Shown here in pieces: positions 1-9,061 of a stretch of 64,000 nucleotides of DNA. Position 1 is the stretch's first letter; each line of letters opens with the position of its first letter. The notes under the pieces were generated by a model. That model did no database searches. It worked only from the letters and a program-made list of their open reading frames with translations, and had not been told where the DNA came from. The position numbers and the translations under genes are program-made. This DNA is from Pseudoalteromonas caenipelagi (GTDB lineage: Bacteria; Pseudomonadota; Gammaproteobacteria; Enterobacterales; Alteromonadaceae): assembly GCF_013140855.1 (NCBI RefSeq), contig NZ_JABBPG010000011.1, forward strand, positions 62,001 through 126,000, given 5' to 3'.

Positions 1-1
1 A

Positions 2-364
2 CCGGGTGTACCGCAAGTGTATTACGGTGGTTTGCTGGCGTTACACAATGACGTGGCATTACTGGAAAAAACTCAGGTAGGCAGAGATATTAATCGCAGT
101 TATTTATCGTTAGAGCAAGTTGAAAAGCATTTAGATAAACCCGTTGTGAAAGGGTTGCGCAAGCTTATTAAACTACGCAATGACAGTGATGCGTTCAATG
201 GAGACTTTTTGGTTCATGGCAGTAACAGTACACTGAGTATGGAGTGGCAGAATCAACATGAGCTTGCCAGTCTAAAAGTAGACTTGATGGCAGGAACAGC
301 ACAGCTTAGTTTTAGTAATGCCAAGCAAAATACAGTAATTAACTTAGTAGATTTGCTTAATTAA
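2..364 (+). CDS. Sucrose phosphorylase-like GH13 enzyme, 3' end (partial)
   Basis: The reading frame is open from base 2 and begins P-G-V-P-Q-V-Y-Y-G-G-L-L-A, followed by ND-x-x-LLE-x-T-x-x-GR-D-INR. This is the C-terminal part of the catalytic barrel and the last beta domain of GH13 subfamily 18 (sucrose phosphorylase and related glucosyl phosphorylases), which split a disaccharide with phosphate to give alpha-glucose 1-phosphate in the cytoplasm. About 120 residues are present; the rest, including the catalytic acids, lies upstream of the window. The convergent LacI-type regulator next door fits a carbohydrate-use locus. Sucrose is an inference; the subfamily also includes glucosylglycerate and sucrose-6-phosphate phosphorylases. 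Confidence 0.8.
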   Translation, partial: PGVPQVYYGGLLALHNDVALLEKTQVGRDINRSYLSLEQVEKHLDKPVVKGLRKLIKLRNDSDAFNGDFLVHGSNSTLSMEWQNQHELASLKVDLMAGTAQLSFSNAKQNTVINLVDLLN

Positions 365-381
365 GCGAACTATCAAATGGG

Positions 382-1431
382 CTAAGTAGATTGGCCCATT
401 CGCAACTCAAACGGCAAGATCACTTGTTGTTTTTGTTTATTGATAAATAACTCAGCTGCATGTTGCCCTTTAGCCTCACTATTTTGATGTATAGTGGTGA
501 TCGCTGGGTTAAATAGCTGGGCTTCATCAATACCGTCAAAGCCAACAATTTTCAATTCTTGAGGCACTTTGAGCCCCTGTTCTTGTGCTTCTCTTGCTGC
601 GGCGAGTGCAATTAAGTCGCTCATGCATAACAATACATTTGGACGTGGTTGCACGTTTAATGCTTCTTTTGCGGCGATGCGGGCCCAACGTTCACTACTC
701 TCGGGGATATTCCAAGTTCTATCGTCAGACATTGAGACATTGGATTCTTGTAGTGCTTGTCTAAACCCTGCTAAACGTTGGTGTGCAATAGAGGTATTGA
801 GTTTTGGCAGGTGATGATCATACACGCGGCAAATGAGTTCAGTGTCTAACAGTCGCAAACCTAAAATGGCAACGTTGGCTTCTTTTGAGGCGTCGGTAAA
901 AGCCCTGAGCGCTTGATTTGCAACTTCGTATGCAGCTTGGTGATTGTTAATGTTCACACTGGCTTGCCCATTAAGTTCAAAGTCTACAGCAACTACTTCT
1001 TTATTGAGTACAGCAAGATGGGCAATGAGTTTAGTATTTCTTGGTCTGCCATAACAAATAAAACCATCAACAAAGTCAACAACGTTGCTGACATTGTCAG
1101 CATTGCCCGAAAATAGTAGTAAATTAATGCCCTGGGGTTCAAGCACGTTTGCAACACCGCGCATAAAGCTACTTGCCACAGGATCAGACACCATATATTC
1201 AACACTATCGGGTAAGACCAGCGCGACAATATTGAAGGTGCCCTTTCTAAGAGAACGGGCAGCTTTATTCGGTCCAAAGTAGCCAAGTTCATGACATGCA
1301 GATAAGATCTCTTCCCTTTTTTGTTTTGATAACTGATCAGGTCGATTAAAAGCATTTGATACAGTTGCATTGGATACACCAAGATGTGCAGCAATACTTT
1401 TTAGGGTCCACTTCTTTCCTGTCATTTGCAT
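382..1431 (-). CDS. LacI-family transcriptional regulator
   Basis: A 349-residue protein of normal LacI length. Residues about 8-30 form the N-terminal helix-turn-helix with the family pattern TLKSIAAHLGVSNATVSNAF, followed by the hinge helix region. The rest is a periplasmic-binding-protein-like effector domain, with the usual P-x-x-LL-C-x-SD-x-x-A and VGFDG elements near residues 265-305. It is convergent with the sucrose-phosphorylase-like gene, 17 bases apart, so it plausibly controls that sugar locus. The effector is unknown. An in-frame ATG two codons downstream is an equally possible start. Confidence 0.85.
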   Translation of the reverse strand: MQMTGKKWTLKSIAAHLGVSNATVSNAFNRPDQLSKQKREEILSACHELGYFGPNKAARSLRKGTFNIVALVLPDSVEYMVSDPVASSFMRGVANVLEPQGINLLLFSGNADNVSNVVDFVDGFICYGRPRNTKLIAHLAVLNKEVVAVDFELNGQASVNINNHQAAYEVANQALRAFTDASKEANVAILGLRLLDTELICRVYDHHLPKLNTSIAHQRLAGFRQALQESNVSMSDDRTWNIPESSERWARIAAKEALNVQPRPNVLLCMSDLIALAAAREAQEQGLKVPQELKIVGFDGIDEAQLFNPAITTIHQNSEAKGQHAAELFINKQKQQVILPFELRMGQST

Positions 1432-1485
1432 CCGGCTATTTGGTTTTTTTCTAGTTTACATCAGCATAGATGCTTACTTAAAGCA

Positions 1486-2640
1486 CTAACTAAAACACAG
1501 CTCATTTATTAACTGGCGAATTTGTTGTTGCGCAGGGGCAATCTTCTCTATCGCTAAGTATTCATCAGGTTGATGTGCTTGCTCTATGCTGCCAGGTCCC
1601 ATCACGATGGTTTCGCAGCCAAGCTGCTGTATAAATGGCGCTTCAGTACAATAATTTACAGCAACGGCTTTGCTTTGAGATATCTGCTCGGCCAGTTTAA
1701 CTAAGGCGCTATCCGTTTTGCCACTAAATGCTGGAATAGGGTCGTGCAAGTCAATCACACAGACACTATTTGGGTATTGAGCGTTAAGCGGTGCCACTGC
1801 ATCTAATAACAAAGCTTGCAACTCTTTTATGCTCAACCCTGGTAGTGGGCGCAAATCAATATGGAGCTCACAGCAGCCGCAAATACGATTGGCATTGTCG
1901 CCGCCATGGATATGCCCCAAGTTTAATGTAGGATAAGGAATTGCAAAATCGCTAAGTGAATATTTATTCTTTAACTCTTCTTTTAGGTGTAATAGTTTTG
2001 CAATTACCTTGTGCATGATTTCGATGGCGTTAAGGCCACGCTCAGGATCAGAGCTATGACCGGAGCGTCCAATCACTCTAATGGCGCTGCTCATATGCCC
2101 TTTATGGGTATAAACCGGCGTCATATCTGTGGGTTCTCCGATAATACAGCGCGCAGGTTTTAAATTACTGTGTTTTGCCACCTGTTGCGCACCTGCCATG
2201 GTGGTTTCTTCGTCAGCGGTGGCCAGAATGAGTAGTGGCTGTGTCTGTACAGCACCTTGTTCATCGAGAGCTTTGATCGCATCTAAAGCAAAAGCAAAAA
2301 AGCCTTTCATATCAATCGAACCAAGCCCATATAAGCGATTATCATGCTGCTCTAACTTGAAGGGGTTGAAGTTCCATCGACTGTCATCAAAGGGCACAGT
2401 ATCAGTATGTCCTGCCAACATTAAACCACCATGGCCTTGACCGCGCTTAGCCAGTAAGTTGAATTTTCCTGGCGCATTTTCAAGTTCGGTGATCTCTACG
2501 TTAAAGCCTAAGTTTTCGCACCAGCTTGCAAGTAAATCAATGACGGGGCGGTTACTCATGTTTAAAGAATCGTCCAAAGCACTGACCGAAGGGTTAGCGA
2601 TTAATTGTTGGTACATAGCTAAAAAGGTGGGGTTGCTCAT
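1486..2640 (-). CDS. argE: Acetylornithine deacetylase
   Basis: M20-family zinc amidohydrolase that removes acetate from N-acetylornithine to give ornithine in the cytoplasm. Key elements are the metal-binding AGHTDTVPFD near residue 78, the YGLGS-x-DMKGF segment, the catalytic DEET near residue 140, and IGEPTD. At 384 residues it matches the usual length. I chose ATG at 2640 rather than the upstream start at 2664 because the protein then aligns from its first residues with the E. coli enzyme (FLAMYQQLIANPSVSA). It is transcribed divergently from argCBFGH across a shared region containing an ARG box, so ArgR repression of both units is likely. Confidence 0.95.
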   Translation of the reverse strand: MSNPTFLAMYQQLIANPSVSALDDSLNMSNRPVIDLLASWCENLGFNVEITELENAPGKFNLLAKRGQGHGGLMLAGHTDTVPFDDSRWNFNPFKLEQHDNRLYGLGSIDMKGFFAFALDAIKALDEQGAVQTQPLLILATADEETTMAGAQQVAKHSNLKPARCIIGEPTDMTPVYTHKGHMSSAIRVIGRSGHSSDPERGLNAIEIMHKVIAKLLHLKEELKNKYSLSDFAIPYPTLNLGHIHGGDNANRICGCCELHIDLRPLPGLSIKELQALLLDAVAPLNAQYPNSVCVIDLHDPIPAFSGKTDSALVKLAEQISQSKAVAVNYCTEAPFIQQLGCETIVMGPGSIEQAHQPDEYLAIEKIAPAQQQIRQLINELCFS

Positions 2641-2695
2641 AAAAAATCCAAAATATTTATCCAAAGTGTTTGCATAACAATTTAAAGGTGTTTAG

Positions 2696-2713
2696 TATGA
2701 ATATCAATTCACT
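2696..2713. promoter_or_regulatory. ARG box (ArgR operator) between argE and argC
   Basis: The 18 bases TATGAATATCAATTCACT match the E. coli-type ARG box WNTGAATWWWWATTCANW at every position except one central W. It lies in the 179-base divergent region between argE and argCBFGH(A). ArgR usually binds two boxes about 3 bases apart; the next 18-base register (2717-2734) holds only a degenerate A/T-rich match, so a second box is uncertain. The position fits arginine-dependent repression of both units. Confidence 0.85.
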
Positions 2714-2819
2714 TTTTTAGCATAAATATATTTAGAGGCTGGCATGCGACGATACTCATTCACCATTTAATTTCATTTTGACTAGAAAACGCAATACAAA
2801 TTAGAGAGCACCATAAAAA

Positions 2820-3845
2820 ATGATGAATGTAACAAAGAACATCGCAGTTGTTGGCGCCAGCGGATATAGCGGTGCAGAACTTGCCAGTTTAATAGCCAAA
2901 CACCCTAACTTCTCCCTGTCAGGTTGTTACGTGTCAGAGCAAAGCTTGGATAAGAACACATTATTGAGTCAGTTATATCCAGAGCATGGAAATTTGCTCG
3001 ACACGCCGTTACTCCCCTTGTCAGCAAGTGCTTTTGCTGACATTCAAGCTCAAGCGGATTACGTGTGCTTGTGTACCGACCACAAAGTGAGTGTGGAACT
3101 TGCCCCAAAGTTTCTTGAAATGGGAAAAAAGGTTTTTGACTTATCTGGTGGATATCGTTTAGCCACCAGCCAAGATTATGAGCAGTATTACGGCTTTAGT
3201 CACCCTTATGAACAATGGCTAAAGCAAGCAGAATATGGGCTTGCTGAGTGGAATGCACAAGCGATAGCTGCTGCACAATTGATTGCCGTTGCTGGGTGCT
3301 ATCCAACTGCAGCCCTTAATGCTCTGAAACCGCTTAAACAGGCGGGTTTAATCGCAGACGAAAAAATCATTATCAATGCTGTTTCAGGCGTTACCGGTGC
3401 GGGTAGAAAAGCCAGTATCAATACTCACTTTTGTGAAGTCTCTTTGGCACCCTACGGCTTGTTTAATCATCGTCATACACCAGAGATAAAACAGTACCTT
3501 GATCATGAGGTGCTATTTACTCCACATTTGGGCAATTTCGCACGCGGTATTTTAGAGACTATTTATGTGTCGTTAAAACCTCAGGTGACCAGCAATCAGA
3601 TAGAAGCTGCATATCAAGTGTTAGCAGATGAACCGTTGATCAGATTAAAAGGCGCACAGCTGCCTTCTATCAAAGGCGTAGCAGGGTTGCCTTATGTAGA
3701 TATTGGTTGGCAACAACAAGGCAGCCAGCTTATTGTGGTGGTTGCGATTGATAACCTTCTAAAAGGCGCGGCGGGTCAAGCACTACAGTGCATGAATTTA
3801 TCTAGCCAGTTACAGCCAGAATTAGGTTTAAAGGGAGCGTGGTAA
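2820..3845 (+). CDS. argC: N-acetyl-gamma-glutamyl-phosphate reductase
   Basis: Third enzyme of arginine synthesis; it reduces N-acetylglutamyl phosphate to the semialdehyde with NADPH. The protein has 341 residues, with the dinucleotide-binding GASGYSGAEL at about 12-21 and the active-site cysteine in VAGCYPTAAL at about 160. The FNHRHTPEI segment near 220 is typical of the family. Two ATG codons stand in tandem at 2820 and 2823, so the start is uncertain by one residue. It is the first gene of argCBFGH(A) and its stop overlaps the argB start. Confidence 0.95.
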   Translation: MMNVTKNIAVVGASGYSGAELASLIAKHPNFSLSGCYVSEQSLDKNTLLSQLYPEHGNLLDTPLLPLSASAFADIQAQADYVCLCTDHKVSVELAPKFLEMGKKVFDLSGGYRLATSQDYEQYYGFSHPYEQWLKQAEYGLAEWNAQAIAAAQLIAVAGCYPTAALNALKPLKQAGLIADEKIIINAVSGVTGAGRKASINTHFCEVSLAPYGLFNHRHTPEIKQYLDHEVLFTPHLGNFARGILETIYVSLKPQVTSNQIEAAYQVLADEPLIRLKGAQLPSIKGVAGLPYVDIGWQQQGSQLIVVVAIDNLLKGAAGQALQCMNLSSQLQPELGLKGAW

Positions 3846-4618
3846 TGCAAACTTGGGTGATAAAAGTAGGTGGTGCGGTACTAGATACTGAAGACGCAGC
3901 ACATGCATTATTTAAGCATCTGGCTCAGGTGAGTGAGCAAGATAAAGCACAGCAATTTGTGGTGGTGCATGGCGGCGGAGCGCTGGTTGATCGTTGGTTG
4001 AATGATGCTGGGTTTGCTACGGCAAAACATCAAGGCTTGCGGATAAGTCCCAAAGAACAGATGCCATATATTGTTGGTGCGTTAGCTGGATGTGCCAATA
4101 AACAGTTGATGGCGCAGGCAATCACTGCTGGGTTACAGCCGATAGGCTGTTGCTTATATGAAGCAGGCTTGCTTGCAACACAAAAACTAAAAGCACTCGG
4201 TCAAGTTGGCGAGTGTGTTGAAGGAAGTTCGGGTTTACTGCCTGCTATGTTGGCATTGGGTCGTATTCCCTTAGTCAGTTCAGTAGGCCTTGGAGATGAT
4301 GGCCAGTTATTCAATGTTAACGCAGATGAGGCAGCGGCAGCCATTGCAAGTCTGCTCAATGCTGAACTTATTTTTATGACGGATGTTGAAGCGGTGTTAG
4401 ATGGCAATAAACAGCCTCTTCATCAGCTCAATCAAGCGCAAATTGAGCAACTTATTGATACAGGAGTGATAGTGGGCGGAATGGAGGTCAAAGTAAAGAC
4501 CAGCCTTCGCGCAGCCCAACACTTACGACGTGGTGTGTATATCTCTAGTTGGCAAAAGCCTGAGAATCTTGTTGCGTTACTCAATGGCGCACATGTTGGT
4601 ACACAGATCACACCATAG
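3845..4618 (+). CDS. argB: Acetylglutamate kinase
   Basis: Phosphorylates N-acetylglutamate, the second step of arginine synthesis. The amino-acid-kinase fold is shown by WVIKVGGAVLD at the N-terminus, VVVHGGGALVDRW around residue 40, and the NVNADEAAAAIA and LIFMTDVEAVLDG segments. It has 257 residues, like the short, arginine-insensitive enterobacterial form. I chose the ATG at 3845, which overlaps the argC stop as TAATG and has an AAGGGAG ribosome site eight bases upstream. A GTG two codons earlier is possible but less well placed. The overlap implies translational coupling to argC. Confidence 0.95.
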   Translation: MQTWVIKVGGAVLDTEDAAHALFKHLAQVSEQDKAQQFVVVHGGGALVDRWLNDAGFATAKHQGLRISPKEQMPYIVGALAGCANKQLMAQAITAGLQPIGCCLYEAGLLATQKLKALGQVGECVEGSSGLLPAMLALGRIPLVSSVGLGDDGQLFNVNADEAAAAIASLLNAELIFMTDVEAVLDGNKQPLHQLNQAQIEQLIDTGVIVGGMEVKVKTSLRAAQHLRRGVYISSWQKPENLVALLNGAHVGTQITP

Positions 4619-4626
4619 GAAAGAAT

Positions 4627-5547
4627 ATGTTACAGCACTTTTTAACCGGTCTTGAGTTAGACCAAGCAAAGATATTAAAGCTACTTAAGCTTGCACAAAA
4701 CATTAAAAATCAGCCACAAGAGTATTCAAATGCGCTGACTGGTAAGTCGATAGTGACATTGTATGAAAAGCCTAGCTTACGTACTCGCTTATCTTTTGAC
4801 ATTGGCATTAATAAGCTCGGAGGCCATGCTGTTTACCTTGATCAGCAAAATGGGGCAATGGGTGATCGTGAGTCAGTAAAAGACTTTGCGCTTAATATCT
4901 CGGCATGGGCCGACGGCCTTGTTGCTCGGGTTAATCACCACAGCACTTTGAATACACTGGCTGAGCATGCCTCTATCCCTGTGGTCAATAGCCTCTGCGA
5001 TTTATATCACCCTTGCCAAGCATTGGCTGACTTTTTAACACTGCAAGAAGTGCATGGTGATGTGAGCCAATTGAAATTGGCCTATTTAGGTGAAGGCAAC
5101 AATGTGACTCATTCACTGATGCTATTAGCAGCCACATTGGGGACTGATTTTGTTGCTGTTTGCCCAAAAGGACATTCACCTGATGCGCAAATAGTGAAAC
5201 AAGCAGAGCAGATAGCGGCGGCGAATGGTGCGTCAGTACTAATAAGTGACCGTGTAGAAGCTGCAGTAGGTGCCAATGCGCTCTATGCAGATACATGGGT
5301 GTCTATGGGGAACGATGCTTGTCTAGAGCAAGTAAAGCAGACCTTTATGCCATATCAAATTAATGCAGCGCTGGTACAGCAGACAGGCGCAAGTACAGTA
5401 CTGCACTGCCAGCCAGCTCACCGTGAGTATGAGATCACCTCAGAGGTGATGGATGGTAATAATTCCAAAATAATTCAACAAGCACAAAACCGCATGCATG
5501 CCCAGAATGCTTTGCTGGTGTCACTGTTAAATCCAAATTATGTGTAA
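4627..5547 (+). CDS. argF: Ornithine carbamoyltransferase
   Basis: Makes citrulline from ornithine and carbamoyl phosphate. At 306 residues it shows the carbamoyl-phosphate loop as KPSLRTRLSF near residue 50 (STRTR in most enzymes), the HPCQALADF motif near 137, the ornithine-side DTWVSMG loop, and HCQPAHR near 264. Most family members have HCLP at the last motif; here Leu is Gln. The enzyme sits between argB and argG, which supports the assignment to ornithine rather than another amino acid. Acetyl- or succinylornithine carbamoyltransferases share the PSxRTR loop, but argE nearby shows that free ornithine is made. Confidence 0.9.
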   Translation: MLQHFLTGLELDQAKILKLLKLAQNIKNQPQEYSNALTGKSIVTLYEKPSLRTRLSFDIGINKLGGHAVYLDQQNGAMGDRESVKDFALNISAWADGLVARVNHHSTLNTLAEHASIPVVNSLCDLYHPCQALADFLTLQEVHGDVSQLKLAYLGEGNNVTHSLMLLAATLGTDFVAVCPKGHSPDAQIVKQAEQIAAANGASVLISDRVEAAVGANALYADTWVSMGNDACLEQVKQTFMPYQINAALVQQTGASTVLHCQPAHREYEITSEVMDGNNSKIIQQAQNRMHAQNALLVSLLNPNYV

Positions 5548-5561
5548 GGATGTAAAGCAAA

Positions 5562-6767
5562 ATGAGCGAAATTAAAAAAGTAGTATTGGCCTATTCTGGT
5601 GGCTTGGATACATCAGCAATTGTTCCTTGGTTAAAAGAAAACTATGACTGTGAAGTTGTTGCGTTTGTAGCTGATGTGGGACAGGGCGAAGAGGAACTCG
5701 CTGGCGTGGAAGAAAAAGCCATTGCATCTGGTGCATCAGAGTGTCACATCGTCGATCTTAAAGAGCAGATGGTCAGTGATTACATTTATCCGACTTTGAA
5801 AACCGGCGCAATTTATGAAGGCACCTATTTACTTGGGACTTCAATGGCCCGTCCTATCATTGCCAAAGCACAAGTTGAAATTGCACGTAAAGTCGGCGCT
5901 GATGCGCTTTCTCACGGTTGTACGGGCAAGGGGAATGATCAGGTGCGTTTTGAGTCTTGTTTTGCTGCGCTTGCTCCAGATCTTAAGGTGATCGCACCGT
6001 GGCGTGAGTGGAGTTTATCGAGTCGTGAATCGCTTTTAGATTATTTAGCTGAGCGTAATATCCCTTGTTCAGCGTCGGCGACAAAGATTTATAGCCGTGA
6101 TGCGAATGCTTGGCATATTTCCCATGAAGGGGGAGAGCTTGAAAACCCTTGGAATCAACCGAGTGAGCAAGTTTGGACGATGACTGTATCGCCAGAGCAA
6201 GCGCCAGATAAACCTGAGTTTGTGAGTGTTATAGTCGAACAAGGTGAAGTGGTCGCGGTAAATGGTGAGCGCTATAGCCCATATCAATGCTTAGTACAGC
6301 TTAATAACATTGCTGCGGCGCACGGTGTAGGGCGCGTAGATATCGTAGAGAACCGTCTGGTTGGTATGAAATCTCGTGGCTGCTATGAAACACCGGGAGG
6401 AACCGTGATCATGGCTGCGCTGCAGGCAATTGATGAATTGGTATTAGATAAATCGAGTCGTAAGTGGAAAGAAACCCTAGGCGGTGAATTTGCCCACTTA
6501 GTGTATGACGGTCGTTGGTTTACGCCTTTAAAAGATTCAATTTTGGCAGGTGCGCAAGCGCTATCTGAGGTGGCAACGGGAGAGGTGGTGTTAAAACTCT
6601 ACAAGGGCCAAGTTAGTGCGGTACAAAAGCAGTCGATCAATAGTTTATACAGTGAAGACTTTGCAACGTTCGGCGAAGATGATGTTTATGATCAATCACA
6701 TGCCGAAGGATTTATTCGTTTATTTTCGCTTTCTAGTCGGATTGCGGCTTTGAATAAAAAGTCGTAA
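5562..6767 (+). CDS. argG: Argininosuccinate synthase
   Basis: Joins citrulline and aspartate using ATP to give argininosuccinate. The 401-residue protein begins with the N-type ATP pyrophosphatase P-loop AYSGGLDTSA at residues 10-19, followed by the conserved YEGTYLLGTSMARP and SHGCTGKGNDQVRFE segments. Length and motifs are those of the ordinary bacterial enzyme. It starts 14 bases after argF with an AAGGA ribosome site, and is followed by argH(A) after 23 bases, so it belongs to the same transcript. Confidence 0.97.
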   Translation: MSEIKKVVLAYSGGLDTSAIVPWLKENYDCEVVAFVADVGQGEEELAGVEEKAIASGASECHIVDLKEQMVSDYIYPTLKTGAIYEGTYLLGTSMARPIIAKAQVEIARKVGADALSHGCTGKGNDQVRFESCFAALAPDLKVIAPWREWSLSSRESLLDYLAERNIPCSASATKIYSRDANAWHISHEGGELENPWNQPSEQVWTMTVSPEQAPDKPEFVSVIVEQGEVVAVNGERYSPYQCLVQLNNIAAAHGVGRVDIVENRLVGMKSRGCYETPGGTVIMAALQAIDELVLDKSSRKWKETLGGEFAHLVYDGRWFTPLKDSILAGAQALSEVATGEVVLKLYKGQVSAVQKQSINSLYSEDFATFGEDDVYDQSHAEGFIRLFSLSSRIAALNKKS

Positions 6768-6790
6768 TTCAGAGCGTTAGGAGAAATATT

Positions 6791-8656
6791 ATGGCGTTAT
6801 GGGGCGGGCGTTTTTCATCGGGTCCGGATGCGGCATTCAAGCAGTTTAATGACTCTTTGCCATTTGATTACCAATTGGCAGAGCAGGACATTGTGGGTTC
6901 TATTGCGTGGGCTGGCGCGTTGGCACAAGTGAACGTGCTTAACGAGCAAGAGCATCAAGAGTTAGTGGCAGCGCTCAATCAATTGTTAGAGCAAGTTCAG
7001 CAAGATTTGAGTGCGGTCGCCTGTGCTGGGTATGAGGATATTCACTCTTATGTTGAAGCTAAGCTCATTGAGCAAGTAGGTGACTTGGCTAAAAAGCTAC
7101 ACACTGGGCGTAGTCGTAATGACCAAGTTGCTACAGATTTTCGGCTTTGGAGTCGCCAAAGTGCTGAGCAGCTGCTGGCGGCTTTAGGTTCGTTAAAGTC
7201 GGCGTTTGTACAACTTGCAGAGCGTGAGCTTGGCACAATATTACCAGGTTATACGCATTTGCAGCGTGCGCAGCCCGTGCTGTTTAGTCACTGGTGTATG
7301 GCGTATGTCGAAATGCTAGAGCGCGATGAATCGCGCCTGCAAGATGCGTTAATGCGTTTGAATGTGTGCCCGCTTGGCAGTGGCGCGCTGGCTGGTACTG
7401 CATACCCCATTGATAGAGAAACGCTAGCAACCAATTTAGGTTTTAGCCATGCATGTCGCAATAGTTTAGATGCCGTTTCTGATAGAGACTTTGTGGTAGA
7501 GCTACTCAGTTGTGCCAGTATTTCAATGATTCACTTGTCTCGCTTTGCAGAAGACTTAATTTTTTACAACTCAGGTGAGGCAGGGTTTATTGAGCTTGCT
7601 GATAACGTTACCTCGGGTTCTTCGTTGATGCCACAGAAGAAAAACCCAGATGCGTTGGAATTGATCCGAGGAAAAACAGGGCGAGTGTTTGGCGCATTTA
7701 GTGCCATGATGATGACGCTTAAAGCATTGCCTCTTGCTTACAATAAAGATATGCAAGAAGACAAAGAAGGCTTGTTTGATGCGATGCCAACATGGCTTGC
7801 GTGTATCCATATGGCACAAGCGTGTATCGAAGGCCTTAAAGTCAATGGTGAAAAAACCCGCGAAGCGGCAAAAGGTGGCCATGCCAATGCGACAGAACTT
7901 GCCGATTATTTAGTAGCCAAAGGGATCCCGTTTAGAGAAGGACACCATATTGTTGGCCAACTTGTACAGATAGCCATTGCGCAAGGGAAAAGCCTCGAAG
8001 AGTTGAGCTTAGACACCTTTAAAAGTGTCTGCGATGTGATTGATGAAGGTGTATACCCAGTGTTAGAGCTCGATGCTGGTATTGCAGCGCGCCAAGCACT
8101 TGGTGGTACATCTGTCACGCAAGTTGAAAATGCGGTCCGTGTGGCGAAAAAAAAACAACAGATCTTAGTCAGAGACGCGACACTTGATGATGTTGATGCG
8201 ATTGCTGAATTGATCCAGCATTGGGCTAAAGTCGGCGAAAATTTGCCGCGTGCTAAAAGTGACATGATCCACTCGATTAATGAGTTTGCCGTAACCGTTG
8301 TCGATGGCAAAGTAACGGGATGCGCATCGCTGTATATTTACGATACGGGGCTTGCTGAGATCCGCTCTTTAGGCGTTGACCCACAAACGCCTGTTAAAGG
8401 CCAAGGTATGCAATTAGTTACTCATTTGCTATCAAAAGCGCGCAAGTTGGCGCTAAATCGCATTATTGTGTTAACTCGAGTACCTGGATTCTTCACTAAG
8501 CAAGGGTTTAGTTATTGTACAAAAGATACTTTACCCGAAAAGGTGATGAAAGATTGCGACTTGTGTCTGCGAAAAGAAAACTGTGATGAAGTGGCAATGG
8601 AATTTATTCTAAAGGCGGCAAGGAGTACGGTGATCCCGTGTAAATTTGTGGCCTGA
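6791..8656 (+). CDS. argH: Argininosuccinate lyase fused to N-acetylglutamate synthase domain, ArgH(A)
   Basis: Bifunctional protein of 621 residues. Residues 1 to about 455 are argininosuccinate lyase of the fumarase/aspartase superfamily, ending in free arginine; the signature GSSLMPQKKNPD lies near 276-287 and HTGRSRNDQ near 105. Residues from about 456 form a GNAT acetyltransferase domain (ILVRDATLDDVDAIAELI, then EIRSLGVDP and RVPGFFTKQGF), corresponding to the acetyl-CoA-dependent first step of the pathway. This fusion is known from Vibrio, Moritella, Alteromonas and Pseudoalteromonas relatives. It is the last gene of the operon and is followed by a strong terminator. With it, the locus could supply the first as well as the last step. 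Confidence 0.95.
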   Translation: MALWGGRFSSGPDAAFKQFNDSLPFDYQLAEQDIVGSIAWAGALAQVNVLNEQEHQELVAALNQLLEQVQQDLSAVACAGYEDIHSYVEAKLIEQVGDLAKKLHTGRSRNDQVATDFRLWSRQSAEQLLAALGSLKSAFVQLAERELGTILPGYTHLQRAQPVLFSHWCMAYVEMLERDESRLQDALMRLNVCPLGSGALAGTAYPIDRETLATNLGFSHACRNSLDAVSDRDFVVELLSCASISMIHLSRFAEDLIFYNSGEAGFIELADNVTSGSSLMPQKKNPDALELIRGKTGRVFGAFSAMMMTLKALPLAYNKDMQEDKEGLFDAMPTWLACIHMAQACIEGLKVNGEKTREAAKGGHANATELADYLVAKGIPFREGHHIVGQLVQIAIAQGKSLEELSLDTFKSVCDVIDEGVYPVLELDAGIAARQALGGTSVTQVENAVRVAKKKQQILVRDATLDDVDAIAELIQHWAKVGENLPRAKSDMIHSINEFAVTVVDGKVTGCASLYIYDTGLAEIRSLGVDPQTPVKGQGMQLVTHLLSKARKLALNRIIVLTRVPGFFTKQGFSYCTKDTLPEKVMKDCDLCLRKENCDEVAMEFILKAARSTVIPCKFVA

Positions 8657-8677
8657 ACTCCCTGAAGACGACAAAAG

Positions 8678-8710
8678 GCGCTTGGCTGATCCCAAGCGCT
8701 CTTTTTATTT
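8678..8710 (+). terminator. Rho-independent terminator of the arg operon
   Basis: An 8-base-pair perfect stem (GCGCTTGG at 8678-8685 with CCAAGCGC at 8692-8699, six-base loop) is followed directly by TCTTTTTATTTT. It lies 21 bases after the argH(A) stop and separates the arginine operon from the peptide island. Confidence 0.9.
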
Positions 8711-8856
8711 TGAAGACTAACTTACTTTTTTGTTTATTCACCTCAGCTTTCTTTGCGTCAAAAAAATGTGGCCCACCTTTTGCTTTTAAATGTCTCAAAT
8801 TTGTAACTGTAAAGTTAATAACTTTTCATTATTTTAATTTACTAAATGAGGTTAAT

Positions 8857-9036
8857 ATGAAACTACTAAAAGCGATTAAAGCGACAAAAAAACAACAAAC
8901 AGCAAATCTAGGGGCTAGTCAAAGCCTTGAACTTTCTGCTAAAGTGCTATCAAATAAAGAGTTATTAGCTCAAGTTGGTGGTGCTCGTGGTGGTGGCTAT
9001 TACCCTCCTAACCCTCCTAAAAGTACTAGTTTTTAA
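8857..9036 (+). CDS. Small peptide with double-glycine-type leader
   Basis: A 59-residue peptide starting at ATG 8857 behind a good GAGG ribosome site. The N-terminal part is basic (MKLLKAIKATKKQQ), then comes a hydrophobic/acidic stretch ending LSNKELLAQVGG. This resembles the LSxxELxxVxGG leader cut by peptidase-containing ABC exporters. Cleavage after GG at residues 41-42 would release 17 residues rich in Gly, Tyr and Pro (ARGGGYYPPNPPKSTSF). An alternative cut after GA is possible. No exporter is seen in the window. The three-gene membrane-protein family directly downstream could be immunity or receptor partners, but that is inference. A bacteriocin, a signalling peptide or a modified peptide are all possible. 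Confidence 0.7.
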   Translation: MKLLKAIKATKKQQTANLGASQSLELSAKVLSNKELLAQVGGARGGGYYPPNPPKSTSF

Positions 9037-9061
9037 TATTTAGAATTGAAAGGGGACTATT

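Noticed and set aside
993..1394. A 133-codon open frame on the minus strand inside the LacI gene
   Set aside because: It lies entirely inside the LacI coding sequence in another frame and has no family motif; the LacI protein matches full length.
2717..2734. Second full ARG box
   Set aside because: It agrees with the consensus mainly in its A/T positions; most of the informative G and C positions fail.
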